Shown in pieces: positions 42,769 through 51,045 of a stretch of 64,000 nucleotides of DNA (its first letter is position 1; each line of letters begins with the position of its first letter). A program made the translations under genes and the position numbers. Under the pieces are notes generated by a model. That model worked only from the letters and a program-made list of their open reading frames with translations, did no database searches and was not told the DNA's origin. This DNA comes from Alsobacter sp045348435. GTDB taxonomy: Bacteria; Pseudomonadota; Alphaproteobacteria; Rhizobiales; Beijerinckiaceae. The stretch is from the NCBI RefSeq assembly GCF_045348435.1, contig NZ_CP157484.1:1922001-1986000 (forward strand). Direction: 5' to 3'.

Positions 42769-43491
42769 TCACAGGCCCAGATAGGCGATCCTCAGTTTTT
42801 CGTTGCTGCGCACCTCCTCCACCGTGCCGCTCAGGGCCACGCGTCCTTCGTCCAGCACGAGACAATGGTCGGCGACGCTGACCGCCGCGGCGAAGTTCTG
42901 CTCCGCCATCACGACGGCGCAGCCGCTCGTGGCCTTGATGCGGCCCAGCGCCTCGAAGAGCTCCTCCACCAGCTTGGGCGAGAGCCCCGCCGAGGGCTCG
43001 TCCAGCACGAGCACGCGCGGCTCGATCATGAGGGCGCGTGCGATCGCGAGCATCTGGCGCTGCCCCCCGCTCATGGAGCCGGCCAGTTGCCCGAGGCGCT
43101 CCTGCAGGACGGGAAACAGCTCGAAGGCGAGGTCGAACAGCCGGCTCCGCTGGCCGGGCCTGGACGGCCGGTCCGTGGCCTCGAAGGCGCCGCGGAGGTT
43201 CTCCTCCACGGTGGCGTTGCTGAAGCATCGCGCCCCGTCCGGCACATAGGCCACGCCGGCGCGCGCCAGTCCCCAGGCGGGGAGGCCGGAGAGGTCGGCG
43301 CCGTCCAGGCGGACGCTGCGCCGTGCGACGTCCACGGTCCCGACCACCGCCCGCAGCGCCGTCGTCTTGCCCGCCCCGTTGGGACCCAGCAGCACCAGCA
43401 GTTCTCCGCCCGACGCTTCGAAGGATAGCTTGGGGATGACGGTGAGCTCGCCATAGCCGGCCCTCTCCAGACTGACCTCGAACCGGTTCAC
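42769..43491 (-). CDS. Branched-chain amino acid-type ABC ATPase (LivF-like)
   Basis: A 240-residue ATPase: Walker A LLGPNGAGKTTALRAVVG, YVPDGARCFSNATVEENL, signature MSGGQRQMLAIARAL, Walker B VLVLDEPSAGLS. LivF-like by the tyrosine-rich N-terminus and the PDGAR segment. It starts with GTG 43491, overlapping the LivG stop by four bases (GTGA). It functions with LivG, LivM and LivH. Confidence 0.88.
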   Translation of the reverse strand: MNRFEVSLERAGYGELTVIPKLSFEASGGELLVLLGPNGAGKTTALRAVVGTVDVARRSVRLDGADLSGLPAWGLARAGVAYVPDGARCFSNATVEENLRGAFEATDRPSRPGQRSRLFDLAFELFPVLQERLGQLAGSMSGGQRQMLAIARALMIEPRVLVLDEPSAGLSPKLVEELFEALGRIKATSGCAVVMAEQNFAAAVSVADHCLVLDEGRVALSGTVEEVRSNEKLRIAYLGL

Positions 43492-44219
43492 AGCTTGAAC
43501 CCCTTCCCGAGATAGGCTTCGCGCACGTCCGGATCGCTCAGCACCGCATGGGGCGCGCCCTCCGCCAGCACCTTGCCCTGGTTGAGCACGACCGCATGCC
43601 CGCACAGGCGCGCGATGATCTTCATCACGTGCTCGATCACCACGATGGTGACGCCGGAGGCGTGGATCTCCCGCACGAGGCCGATGACCTGGTCGGTGTC
43701 CTCCAGGCTCAGCCCCGCCATGGACTCGTCGAGCAGCAGGACGCTCGGACGACAGGCCAGAGCCCGCGCGATCTCCAGCCGGCGCAGGTCCGAGACGGAC
43801 AGCTGGCCGCAGCGCGTGCCGACGTCCGGCTTCAGCCCGCAGTATCGCGCGAGGTCGCCCGCGCTGCGCGCGCCGCCCGGCATCGGGCGCTCCGACCTGG
43901 CGTAGAGGAGCGGGACGGCGATGACCTCGTCGATGGTGAGGTCCTTCGGCACGCGCGGCACCTGGTAGGTCCGGGCGAGACCCCGATGGACGATCCTGTC
44001 GGGACGCAGCCCCTGCACGGGCTCGCCGCCCAGCAGCACCTTGCCCTGGCGCGGCGGGATCTGGCCCGAGACCATGTTGACGAAGGTGCTCTTGCCGGAC
44101 CCGTTCGGCCCGATCAGCGCCGTGATGGCCCCACCAGGGATGTCGAGGCTGACATCGTCGATGGCCCGTAGGCCGCCGAAGGCGACGGTGCATCCGTCGA
44201 TGCGCAAGGCCGCCGTCAT
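43488..44219 (-). CDS. Branched-chain amino acid-type ABC ATPase (LivG-like)
   Basis: A 243-residue ATPase: Walker A LIGPNGSGKSTFVNMVSG, GLARTYQVPRVPKDLTIDE, LSVSDLRRLEIARALACR as signature region (a divergent LSVSD in place of LSxGQ), Walker B VLLLDESMAGLS and the LivG-type IVVIEHVMKII. The signature motif is unusual. ATG 44219 overlaps the LivM stop by four bases. It forms the ATPase pair with LivF. Confidence 0.86.
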   Translation of the reverse strand: MTAALRIDGCTVAFGGLRAIDDVSLDIPGGAITALIGPNGSGKSTFVNMVSGQIPPRQGKVLLGGEPVQGLRPDRIVHRGLARTYQVPRVPKDLTIDEVIAVPLLYARSERPMPGGARSAGDLARYCGLKPDVGTRCGQLSVSDLRRLEIARALACRPSVLLLDESMAGLSLEDTDQVIGLVREIHASGVTIVVIEHVMKIIARLCGHAVVLNQGKVLAEGAPHAVLSDPDVREAYLGKGFKL

Positions 44220-45181
44220 GCCGCCGCCCTCGCCTTGGCGGGCGCTCCGCCCCCGGCGCCCCGGCGGCGGCGCAGCAGCCTGCGCCCGAAACCGACGAGG
44301 CCCTCCGGCATGCCGACGATGAACAGGATGATCACCGCCCCATAGACGACCTGGTATCCGACCCCGCCCACGAAGTGGCGGGCGAGTTCCTCCAGCATCC
44401 GCAGCACGACGGCGCCGACGACGGGGCCGAGGGTCGTGTCCATGCCGCCCAGGATGGTGACCGCGAGCGGCAGGACGTTCCAGTTGGTGGTGAACACGTC
44501 CTCGGGGATGACGTAGCCGTAGAGGCCGCAGTAGCAGGCGCCCGCCAGGCCGGCCACCATGCCGGACACCGCGAAGGCCAGGATCTTCAGGCGCGTGACC
44601 GGCACGCCCGAAGCCGCCGCGAGGTCGGGATTGTTGCGGATCATGAAGAAAGCGGGCCGGAAGCGGCGCCCGAGGAACACGTCGCTGACGATGGCCGCCG
44701 CGACCAGGCACCCGGTGATGAAGAGAAGCTGGCGGGGAGGGGACCCGCTCGCGATCACCGGCGGCATGATGCCCGTCGAGCCGCCCGTGATCCCGGGCGT
44801 GACCAGGATGAGGACCTGGATCGACAGGCTGAACGACAGGGTCGCGATGGTGAAGTAGAGCCGGCGCAGCCGCAGCGTGATGGCCCCGAGCACGACCGCC
44901 ACCGCGGCGCAGAGCAGGATCCCGAGGGTCCAGCCCAGCACCGGGCCGACCACGGGCGTCAACAGGCCGGATCCGTAGCCGCCGATGCCGAAGAACGCCG
45001 CGTGCCCCAGCGAGACCTGGCCGGTGCGGGACAGGATGTCCCAGGCGAGAGCCAGGATGGCCGAGATCAGCGTGCCGATCGCCACCTGGATCAGGAAAGG
45101 GTGGTCGGCCGCCAGGATCAGCAGCGAGGGCGTCGAGATCGCCCCATACAGGCCGAGGCGGGCGAGGATGGTCCTGCTCAT
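44216..45181 (-). CDS. Branched-chain amino acid-type ABC permease (LivM-like)
   Basis: A 321-residue permease with about ten helices, SRTGQVSLGHAAFFGIGGYG (LivM block), ILGGMDTTLGPVVGAVVLRML and a basic C-terminal tail (RRLLRRRRGAG). ATG 45181 overlaps the LivH stop by four bases. It pairs with the LivH-like permease. Confidence 0.88.
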   Translation of the reverse strand: MSRTILARLGLYGAISTPSLLILAADHPFLIQVAIGTLISAILALAWDILSRTGQVSLGHAAFFGIGGYGSGLLTPVVGPVLGWTLGILLCAAVAVVLGAITLRLRRLYFTIATLSFSLSIQVLILVTPGITGGSTGIMPPVIASGSPPRQLLFITGCLVAAAIVSDVFLGRRFRPAFFMIRNNPDLAAASGVPVTRLKILAFAVSGMVAGLAGACYCGLYGYVIPEDVFTTNWNVLPLAVTILGGMDTTLGPVVGAVVLRMLEELARHFVGGVGYQVVYGAVIILFIVGMPEGLVGFGRRLLRRRRGAGGGAPAKARAAA

Positions 45182-46059
45182 GCCTGGGCCTGCTTGCCGA
45201 ACAGCCCGCTGGGGCGAACCACCAGCACGAGGAGCAGGATCAGGAAGGCGATGCCGAAGCCCCAGCTGCCGCCCTGCGGCACGAAGGTGCTGATCAGACC
45301 CTCCGTGAGCGCCAGGATGGCGCTGCCGATCAGAGCGCCCGGGATGTTGCCGAGCCCTCCCAGCGCGATGATCGCGAAGGCGCGGATGACGAGGTCGACG
45401 CCAACCGTGGGCTGGACGTAAAGGATTAGCGCCACCAGGCCGCCGGACACGCCGGCCGCCGCTCCCCCGATCACGAAGGAGAGCTCGAACACCCGGTCCA
45501 CGTCGATGCCGGCATGCATCGCCAAAGCAGGGTCGTCGCTCGCAAAGCGCATCTGCGTGCCGTAGCGGGTGTGATTGCGCAGCATGTACATCGCCGCGAA
45601 GAGGAGCAAACCGACGAGCGCGACCGCGATGTTGTTGCCCGGCACCGTGACGCCCGCGACGTTCAGCGACGGCAAAAGCTGCGGCGCCTGCATCACGCGC
45701 GGGTCGGGCGACCAGGCGATCACGGCGAGGTTGAGGATCAGGATCGACAGGCCGAGCGTCGCCAAGAGCTGGTTGTGCTCGTCCTGCTTCAGCACCCGCG
45801 CCAGAAACCCCCGGTAGACCAGGGCCGAGAAGGCGCCGAGAGCGAGCCCTGAGGCCGCCATCCCGAGCCAGGGCGACACCCCGAACCGCATGTGCAGCCA
45901 GTAGGTCAGGAAGGCCCCGAGCATCACGAACTCGCCGTGGGCGAAGTTGATGATCCGCGTCACGCCGACGGTCAGCGTGAGGCCCGCCGCCACCGCCGCA
46001 TAGAGGCCCGCCATCGACAGCGCGAGCAGGACGGCCTGCGCTACGGACGCGAAGGTCAT
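45178..46059 (-). CDS. Branched-chain amino acid-type ABC permease (LivH-like)
   Basis: A 293-residue permease: LSMAGLYAAVAAGLTLTVGVTRIINFAHGEFVMLGAF at the start and LVLVVRPSGLFGKQAQA at the end are typical of LivH. First transporter gene of the operon, 36 bases after the CoA-ligase-like gene. Confidence 0.88.
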   Translation of the reverse strand: MTFASVAQAVLLALSMAGLYAAVAAGLTLTVGVTRIINFAHGEFVMLGAFLTYWLHMRFGVSPWLGMAASGLALGAFSALVYRGFLARVLKQDEHNQLLATLGLSILILNLAVIAWSPDPRVMQAPQLLPSLNVAGVTVPGNNIAVALVGLLLFAAMYMLRNHTRYGTQMRFASDDPALAMHAGIDVDRVFELSFVIGGAAAGVSGGLVALILYVQPTVGVDLVIRAFAIIALGGLGNIPGALIGSAILALTEGLISTFVPQGGSWGFGIAFLILLLVLVVRPSGLFGKQAQA

Positions 46060-46095
46060 GGCCGGCCTCCCGGGCGGGGAGGGGCGCCGCCCTGC

Positions 46096-47430
46096 TCAGT
46101 CATCCGCCGCCTCCTCGGTGGCTTCCGAGAAGTCGAGCAGGCGCGACTTGTACTCGCTCCGGGGCAGCGACCCATAGGAGGCGAGATGCACCCGGGTGGT
46201 CACCACGAGCGTCGCCCGGATGTCGTGTTCGATCCGCTCCCGCAGCGCGTCGGACCCGGCCTCGTTCTCGGCGAGCTCGACGACCACCTTCAGCGGCGGC
46301 GCCTGCTTCACCCCCTTCGCGGCGGGGCGGACCGAGACGACGCCCGTCACGGCCGGAGCCTGACGGTTGACGACCTCCCGGATCGCCGAGGGGAATACGT
46401 TGACGCCGCGCACGATCAGCATGTCGTCCGTCCGGCCGATGCAGCGAACCCGCGGCGAGGTGCGCCCGCAGGCGCAGGGCCCGGTATGGACCACCACGTG
46501 GTCGCGGCTGCGAAAGCGCAGCTGCGGCGCGCCGCGATGGCGCAGATGGGTGTAGACGAGTTCGCCCCGGGCGCCGTCCTCCACCGGCACGGCCTTGCCG
46601 GTCTCGGGCTCGATCAGCTCGAAATGGACGAAGCCGCGACCGGAGAAGTGCATGCCGTGCTGCTCCTCGCACTCGCCCCACAGCGAGACCGAGATGTCGC
46701 CGATGCCCATCGCCTCGGTGACCTTGGCGCCCCAGGCGGCTTCCAGCTTCGCCCGCATCGCGGGTTCGCCGCCGCCGGGCTCGCCCGCCACCATGATGCG
46801 CTCGATGCTGCTGTGGGGCAGGTCGAGCCCCCGCGCTTCGCCGATCTCGGCGAGATGCAGCGCATAGGACGGGGTGCAGGCCAGCACGTGGGGCTTCAGC
46901 AGCTGCACGGCCGTGAGCAGGCGCTCGGTGTTGCCGGTGCCGACCGGGATGTGGCAGAGGCCCAGGCGTGGGAAGGCGTCCAGGGCCGCGCCGGCCACGA
47001 AGGGCCCGGCGTTGTAGGTGGAGATGAGGCGCTGGCCCGGCGCGAGGCCGGATGCGCCGTAGCTGCGGGCCGAGGTGCGCACCCAGTTCTCGAGATCCCC
47101 CGCCGTCAGCGGGATATAGCTCGGCACGCCGGTGGTGCCGCTGGTGGAGAAGATGCGCACCACCTCCTCGAGCGGCGACGCCAGATGCGTCCCGATCGGA
47201 TCGGCGTCGCTGCGGCTGGCCCGCAGCTCGTCCTTCTCGGTGAGCGGCAGCGCCGCGATGTCGTCCAGCCCGCCCACGGACTCCGGCGTGCGGTAGCCGT
47301 TGCCTTCGAGCTTCTCGCGGAAGAAGCGCGAGCGCTCGAAGAGGAAGCGGACCTGCTCGCGATAGAGCGGGTCGTCCTGCGCCTTTTGCTGCGCCCAGGG
47401 CAGCGTCTCGATGGCGGGTTCCTGCAGCAT
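46096..47430 (-). CDS. Phenylacetate-CoA ligase-like AMP-forming enzyme
   Basis: A 444-residue adenylate-forming enzyme of the PaaK family: phosphate loop RIFSTSGTTGVPSYIPL, VAGEPGGGEPAMRAKLEAAWG, GIGDISVSLWGECEEQHGMHF, ELVYTHLRHRGAPQLRFRSRD, PCACGRTSPRVRCIGRTDDMLIVRGVNVFPS (family blocks given in order). It should activate a carboxylic acid to an acyl-CoA. It lies between the citrate-synthase-fold lyase gene (16 bases upstream) and the transporter genes, which suggests that it activates the imported acid. The acid need not be aromatic. Confidence 0.83.
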   Translation of the reverse strand: MLQEPAIETLPWAQQKAQDDPLYREQVRFLFERSRFFREKLEGNGYRTPESVGGLDDIAALPLTEKDELRASRSDADPIGTHLASPLEEVVRIFSTSGTTGVPSYIPLTAGDLENWVRTSARSYGASGLAPGQRLISTYNAGPFVAGAALDAFPRLGLCHIPVGTGNTERLLTAVQLLKPHVLACTPSYALHLAEIGEARGLDLPHSSIERIMVAGEPGGGEPAMRAKLEAAWGAKVTEAMGIGDISVSLWGECEEQHGMHFSGRGFVHFELIEPETGKAVPVEDGARGELVYTHLRHRGAPQLRFRSRDHVVVHTGPCACGRTSPRVRCIGRTDDMLIVRGVNVFPSAIREVVNRQAPAVTGVVSVRPAAKGVKQAPPLKVVVELAENEAGSDALRERIEHDIRATLVVTTRVHLASYGSLPRSEYKSRLLDFSEATEEAADD

Positions 47431-47445
47431 CTCGGGGGTCCTCGC

Positions 47446-48228
47446 TCAGCCGGCCGGATCGTAGGCGACGGCTTCCTCGGCGTGATGCGCCAGAAGGAAC
47501 CCGATGGGGCGGCGCTGCTCTTCGGCGAGGTGGCCGAGGAGCCCGGCGGTGCGCGCCAGGATCGGGATCGCCTTGGTCATCGTGGTCGGGAAGCCGAGAT
47601 CCATCAGCACGGCCGCGATCGGGCCGGAGACGTTGAGCGGCATGGGCCTGCCCCAGACCTGCGCCACCGCGGTCCGGAAGTGCTTGAGAAGCTCCACGTT
47701 CCGACCGGCGATCCCGCGCTCGTCCACCAGCGCCAGGATCCGCTCCGTGCGCGGGTCGACGGGGTGGTGGATGGGGTGGCCGAAGCCCGGCATCTTCTCG
47801 CGCCGGCCGCGGACCTCGGTCGCGATCTGCAGCGTCGCCTCGGCCGGCGAGGCGCCGGCGTCGACGCGCTTGGCCGCGTCGGCGAGCGCCTGGGCGCAGA
47901 GCTCGGCGCTGCCCAGGACCACCGTGCCGCAGCCCAGGATGCCGGCCGCGACCGCGCTCTGCAGGCTGTCCGGCGCCGCCGCCAGGGTCATGCGCGCCGC
48001 CTGCGCGGTGGGCGTCAGGCCGTGCTCGGCGATCGAGACCAGAAGCAGGTCCAGGAAGAAGCGCTGCTGCTCGGACGGCTTCTGCCCGGTGACGAGGAAA
48101 TAGAAGAACTCCGTGAACCCGTAGTGGCCCATCAGGTCGTTCGCGAGGTCCAGCCCGCGGATTTCGATCCGGTCGGGGGTGGACGTGCACATCCCGCTGA
48201 CAGCCGGGACTGACTTGCCGATCAACAT
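47446..48228 (-). CDS. Citryl-CoA lyase-like protein (citrate synthase fold), catalytic Asp replaced by Ser
   Basis: A 260-residue short citrate-synthase-fold protein, first gene of the operon: MGHYGFTEFFYFLVTGQKPS, IAEHGLTPTAQAARMTL, MPGFGHPIHHPVDPRTERIL with His151 in the citrate synthase GHxxxxxxDPR block, and PLNVSGPIAAVLMDLGFP. In ATP citrate lyase and citrate synthase the last block reads NVDG or NVDF and its Asp is catalytic; here it is Ser201. Members split citryl-CoA-type thioesters into an acyl-CoA and a keto acid. With the ligase next to it, activation then cleavage is likely. ATG 48228 has GGAGA upstream; the upstream extension to 48372 is Arg-rich. Confidence 0.8.
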   Translation of the reverse strand: MLIGKSVPAVSGMCTSTPDRIEIRGLDLANDLMGHYGFTEFFYFLVTGQKPSEQQRFFLDLLLVSIAEHGLTPTAQAARMTLAAAPDSLQSAVAAGILGCGTVVLGSAELCAQALADAAKRVDAGASPAEATLQIATEVRGRREKMPGFGHPIHHPVDPRTERILALVDERGIAGRNVELLKHFRTAVAQVWGRPMPLNVSGPIAAVLMDLGFPTTMTKAIPILARTAGLLGHLAEEQRRPIGFLLAHHAEEAVAYDPAG

Positions 48229-48338
48229 GGGGCGTCTCCTGCAGTCGCGCACGCCGGAGAGCCCGGCCGGCCCTGAAGGCGCGGCGGTGGTGGGGCATGT
48301 CCTCCGAGGCGCGTTCGGCCTTTTTTGTTTCCTTATCT

Positions 48339-48349
48339 TGTAGGACAAT
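48339..48349. promoter_or_regulatory. FadR/FCD-type operator TTGTAGGACAA
   Basis: TTGT-AGG-ACAA is a perfect 4+4 inverted repeat with a 3-base centre, the form recognised by many FadR-subfamily GntR proteins. It sits in an AT-rich patch between the lyase operon and the divergent GntR gene. A looser TTGTCAAC lies at 48364. Confidence 0.5.
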
Positions 48350-48400
48350 ATTGCCGGGCGAACCGTTGTCAACCGAGAGTTTCGCTGCTAGGCAGATCTC

Positions 48401-49108
48401 ATGTCGGCCGTTGTGACCACCGCGCCAGAGCCGCAGGAGAGCGAGAGCGGCCGCCTTCGGGGCGGCACGGTGGACTATGTCCTGGAGCATCTGCGCACCG
48501 GCGTGATGCAGGGCCGCTACGCCCCCGGCCAACGGCTCATCGAGGCGGATCTGACGCGCGATCTCCGGGTCAGCCGCGGCCCGCTGCGCGAGGCGTTCCG
48601 CCGGCTATCGGCCGAGGGCCTGTTGGAGATCGTCCCGCACCGGGGCGCCCTCGTGCGGCGTCTCACGATGCGCGAGATGAAGGAGCTGTTTCAGATCCGG
48701 GTCGGGTTGGAGACGCTGGCGGCTCAGTTCGCCGCCGAGGCCATGGCCGACCCGCGCGTGCGCGACCGCTTCCAGCGCAAGGTCCAGCCCATCTGGAACG
48801 ACGCGCCGCGGGTCGCCGGGCCGGATTACCTGGACGAGAACCACGCGTTCCACGACGCGATCACCGAAGCCAGCGGCAACGAGCAGCTCTTGAGGCTCAC
48901 GCGGCAACTGCGCCTCACCGTCCTCATGTACCAGCTGGTCGGGACCCTGAAGCCTGAGAACATCGCGGCTTCGCTCGCCGAGCACAGGCTCATCGCCCAG
49001 GCGATCCTCGACCGGGACGCCGACGCGGCGCAGCGCTATGTCAGGGCGCACCTAACCCGCGCCTTGCAGGTCGCCGAAAGCATGCCGAACGGGGCGTTCT
49101 CGCCCTGA
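48401..49108 (+). CDS. GntR family transcriptional regulator, FCD domain
   Basis: A 235-residue FadR-subfamily regulator: VDYVLEHLRTGVMQGRYAPGQRLIEADLTRDLRVSRGPLREAFRRLSAEGLLEIVPHRGALVRRLT, in family order, then an FCD helical domain with ENHAFHDAI and EHRLIAQAI, the His/Asp positions of the metal site. It is divergent from the lyase/ligase/Liv operon and very likely controls it through TTGTAGGACAA. Confidence 0.86.
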   Translation: MSAVVTTAPEPQESESGRLRGGTVDYVLEHLRTGVMQGRYAPGQRLIEADLTRDLRVSRGPLREAFRRLSAEGLLEIVPHRGALVRRLTMREMKELFQIRVGLETLAAQFAAEAMADPRVRDRFQRKVQPIWNDAPRVAGPDYLDENHAFHDAITEASGNEQLLRLTRQLRLTVLMYQLVGTLKPENIAASLAEHRLIAQAILDRDADAAQRYVRAHLTRALQVAESMPNGAFSP

Positions 49109-49144
49109 ACGGCGCAGCCATCAAGGGCATGCGGGCCGCGGCTC

Positions 49145-49176
49145 CGCGGCGCATCAGGATTGTCCTGAGCGCCGCG
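49145..49176. terminator. Strong bidirectional terminator hairpin
   Basis: CGCGGCGC-A-TCAGGA (49145-49159) pairs with TCCTGA-GCGCCGCG (49163-49176) around a 3-base loop, one bulged A. It lies between the convergent GntR and manganese catalase genes. Confidence 0.65.
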
Positions 49177-49210
49177 AGACCAAGCCGCGTCCGGGCGTGA
49201 CGCGGCCCGT

Positions 49211-50134
49211 TCAGCGGGACTTCTTGTAGAGCTTGGTGGCGATCTCGAACATTTCCTCGGGCGCGTAGTCCGGCGTGAACGCCGACGGCACGCCGGTGAG
49301 CTGATGGATCTTGCCGCCGTCCGGCATCCCTTCGACGACCTCCAGCTCGCCGGGCGGATCGGTCGGCAACGCGACCTCTCCATTGCCCCAGATCCCCGAC
49401 ATGTCCTTGTAGTCGTCGGGGCTGAACGTGTAGAGGCGCCGGTGGGAGCCCTCCTGGAGGAATTTCTGGCACTCGGGGATCTTGCCGAGCGGGATGTTGG
49501 GGGTGGGCAGCATCTTCTCGATCTCGACGCCGGTGATCTTCTTCAGCGCCAGCGCATAGGCGTGGGCGTGGACCGAACCGCGCACCAGGAGATAGCCGCA
49601 GACCTCGCGGCCGGTCGGGTCCGTCAGGGTCTCGTACACCCGCAGCTTGTGAAGCCTCGCCCCGCATTCCAGGTGGAAGTTGTGGAGGAGATCCAGGACC
49701 ACATTGCCGGTGGTGGTGATGAAATCGTTGTTCCAGGATTGCCCGTTGCTGTTCACGGGCGTGACGCCGCCGCCGTTCGACAGGAAGGCCGCGGCGAGCC
49801 GGATGTCCTTCATGTCCTCGAACGGCGCGCCTGAGATGTCGCCTCCGTCCTGCTCGTCGCCGTCATTGTCGGGACCGTTGTTGAGCATCGCCACGCCGTT
49901 GCTGACCAGCTCGACGTGACCGAGCTCCTCGGCCGTGATGCTCGCGACCAGGCTGTAGAACGGCCGCAGCTTGGCCTTGCTGCGAAAGTTGAAGCTCTGG
50001 AACATGTAGTTCCCGAGCGTGCTCATTTCGCCGTATTTGCCGCCGAGCAGCTCCTGCAGGGCCGCGGCGGCGTTGGGATCCTTTCGTTTGGGAGCAGGCA
50101 GCTCGGCCTGCAACTTGTCGATGCGCATGAACAT
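49211..50134 (-). CDS. Manganese catalase (non-heme)
   Basis: A 307-residue ferritin-fold protein of the manganese catalase family, which degrades hydrogen peroxide. Metal-ligand blocks: GKYGEMSTLGNYMFQSFNF (first Glu), TAEELGHVELVSN (Glu and His), LDLLHNFHLECGARLHK (Glu), and GSVHAHAYALALKK (His). ATG 50134 follows GAGGA by 8 bases. The gene is alone, convergent with the GntR gene before it, and divergent from the GntR gene after it. It may serve the general oxidative stress response rather than its neighbours. Confidence 0.87.
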   Translation of the reverse strand: MFMRIDKLQAELPAPKRKDPNAAAALQELLGGKYGEMSTLGNYMFQSFNFRSKAKLRPFYSLVASITAEELGHVELVSNGVAMLNNGPDNDGDEQDGGDISGAPFEDMKDIRLAAAFLSNGGGVTPVNSNGQSWNNDFITTTGNVVLDLLHNFHLECGARLHKLRVYETLTDPTGREVCGYLLVRGSVHAHAYALALKKITGVEIEKMLPTPNIPLGKIPECQKFLQEGSHRRLYTFSPDDYKDMSGIWGNGEVALPTDPPGELEVVEGMPDGGKIHQLTGVPSAFTPDYAPEEMFEIATKLYKKSR

Positions 50135-50315
50135 GGCGGTTCCTCGGTCTGGGCCGAACACCGCGTCGCGCCGTGTCCGTGATTCGAAGCAGGGTGAACA
50201 GCGCCCATCGGCGATTGTTCCGCCGCCTGCCGGGCCGCGCGCTTTGGCGCCGGGCGGGCTTCCGGCGGTGCCGCGAGCCTGGCCGGAGAGGCTTCGATCG
50301 CAAAGTGTCGCCTGA

Positions 50316-50331
50316 CGATTGTTGACAATCG
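50316..50331. promoter_or_regulatory. Island operator, copy 1 (CGATTGTTGACAATCG)
   Basis: CGATTGT-TG-ACAATCG is a 7+7 inverted repeat with a 2-base centre, 24 bases before the GntR start at 50356. The inner GATTGTTGACAATC recurs at 58491-58504, and a near copy lies at 63410-63423. Confidence 0.65.
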
Positions 50332-50355
50332 ACAGCGGTTCGGCATCATGATCCC

Positions 50356-51036
50356 ATGTCCGCGCATGAAGCCATCGCGTTTCTGAAGAGCCGGTCTCTG
50401 GGCGTCCTCATCGAGCCCGAGATCGAGCGGATGATCATGTCCGGCGAGATCAAGCCGGGCGATCGCATCAACGAGAACGCCCTCGCGGTTCGCTTCGGCA
50501 CCAGCCGCGGTCCCATCCGGGAGGCGCTGCGCTCCATGGAGGCCGGCGGCCTCGTGGAGCTGGTGCCCAATCGCGGCGTCTTCGTGCGCAGCCTCGACCT
50601 CGCCACCGCCTGCGCGATCTACGAAGTCCGCGCCGCGCTGTTCGGCATGGCGGGGCGTTGCGCCGCCGAGCGGGCCTCGCAGGCCGAGGTCGAGGAGCTC
50701 GGCGCCATGGTGGCCGACATGGACCGAGCCGTGGAGGCCGGGGATTTCGAGACCTACTACCCGCTGAACCTCGCCTTGCATCGCGCCATCCTGGCGGCGT
50801 CGGGCAACCGCCTCCTGGCGGCGCAATACGCCAGCCTGATCAAGCAGCTTCATTTGTATCGCGCCCGCAGCCTGGTGGAAGGCGGCGGCCTGCATGTGTC
50901 CAACCAGGAGCATCGCGCCATGGTGGACGCCATCGCGGCGCGCGACGCCGAGCGCGCCCACCGCACCCATTTCGACCACGTGATGCGATCGCTGGACCGG
51001 CTTCGCGCCGCACCCACGCCCGCCACCTCAACATAA
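50356..51036 (+). CDS. GntR family transcriptional regulator, FCD domain (paralog of the 62671 protein)
   Basis: A 226-residue FadR-subfamily regulator: SRSLGVLIEPEIERMIMSGE, DRINENALAVRFGTSRGPIREALRSMEAGGLVELVPNRGVFVRSLD (in family order), FCD domain with NLALHRAILAAS and VSNQEHRAMVDAI. It is strongly similar throughout to the regulator at 62671-63330, including GDRxNENALAxRxGxSRGPIREA and NRGVFVRxLD. The operator sits just upstream, so it is probably autoregulated. The MmgE/PrpD gene begins ten bases after its stop. Confidence 0.87.
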   Translation: MSAHEAIAFLKSRSLGVLIEPEIERMIMSGEIKPGDRINENALAVRFGTSRGPIREALRSMEAGGLVELVPNRGVFVRSLDLATACAIYEVRAALFGMAGRCAAERASQAEVEELGAMVADMDRAVEAGDFETYYPLNLALHRAILAASGNRLLAAQYASLIKQLHLYRARSLVEGGGLHVSNQEHRAMVDAIAARDAERAHRTHFDHVMRSLDRLRAAPTPATST

Positions 51037-51045
51037 GGCCAAGCC

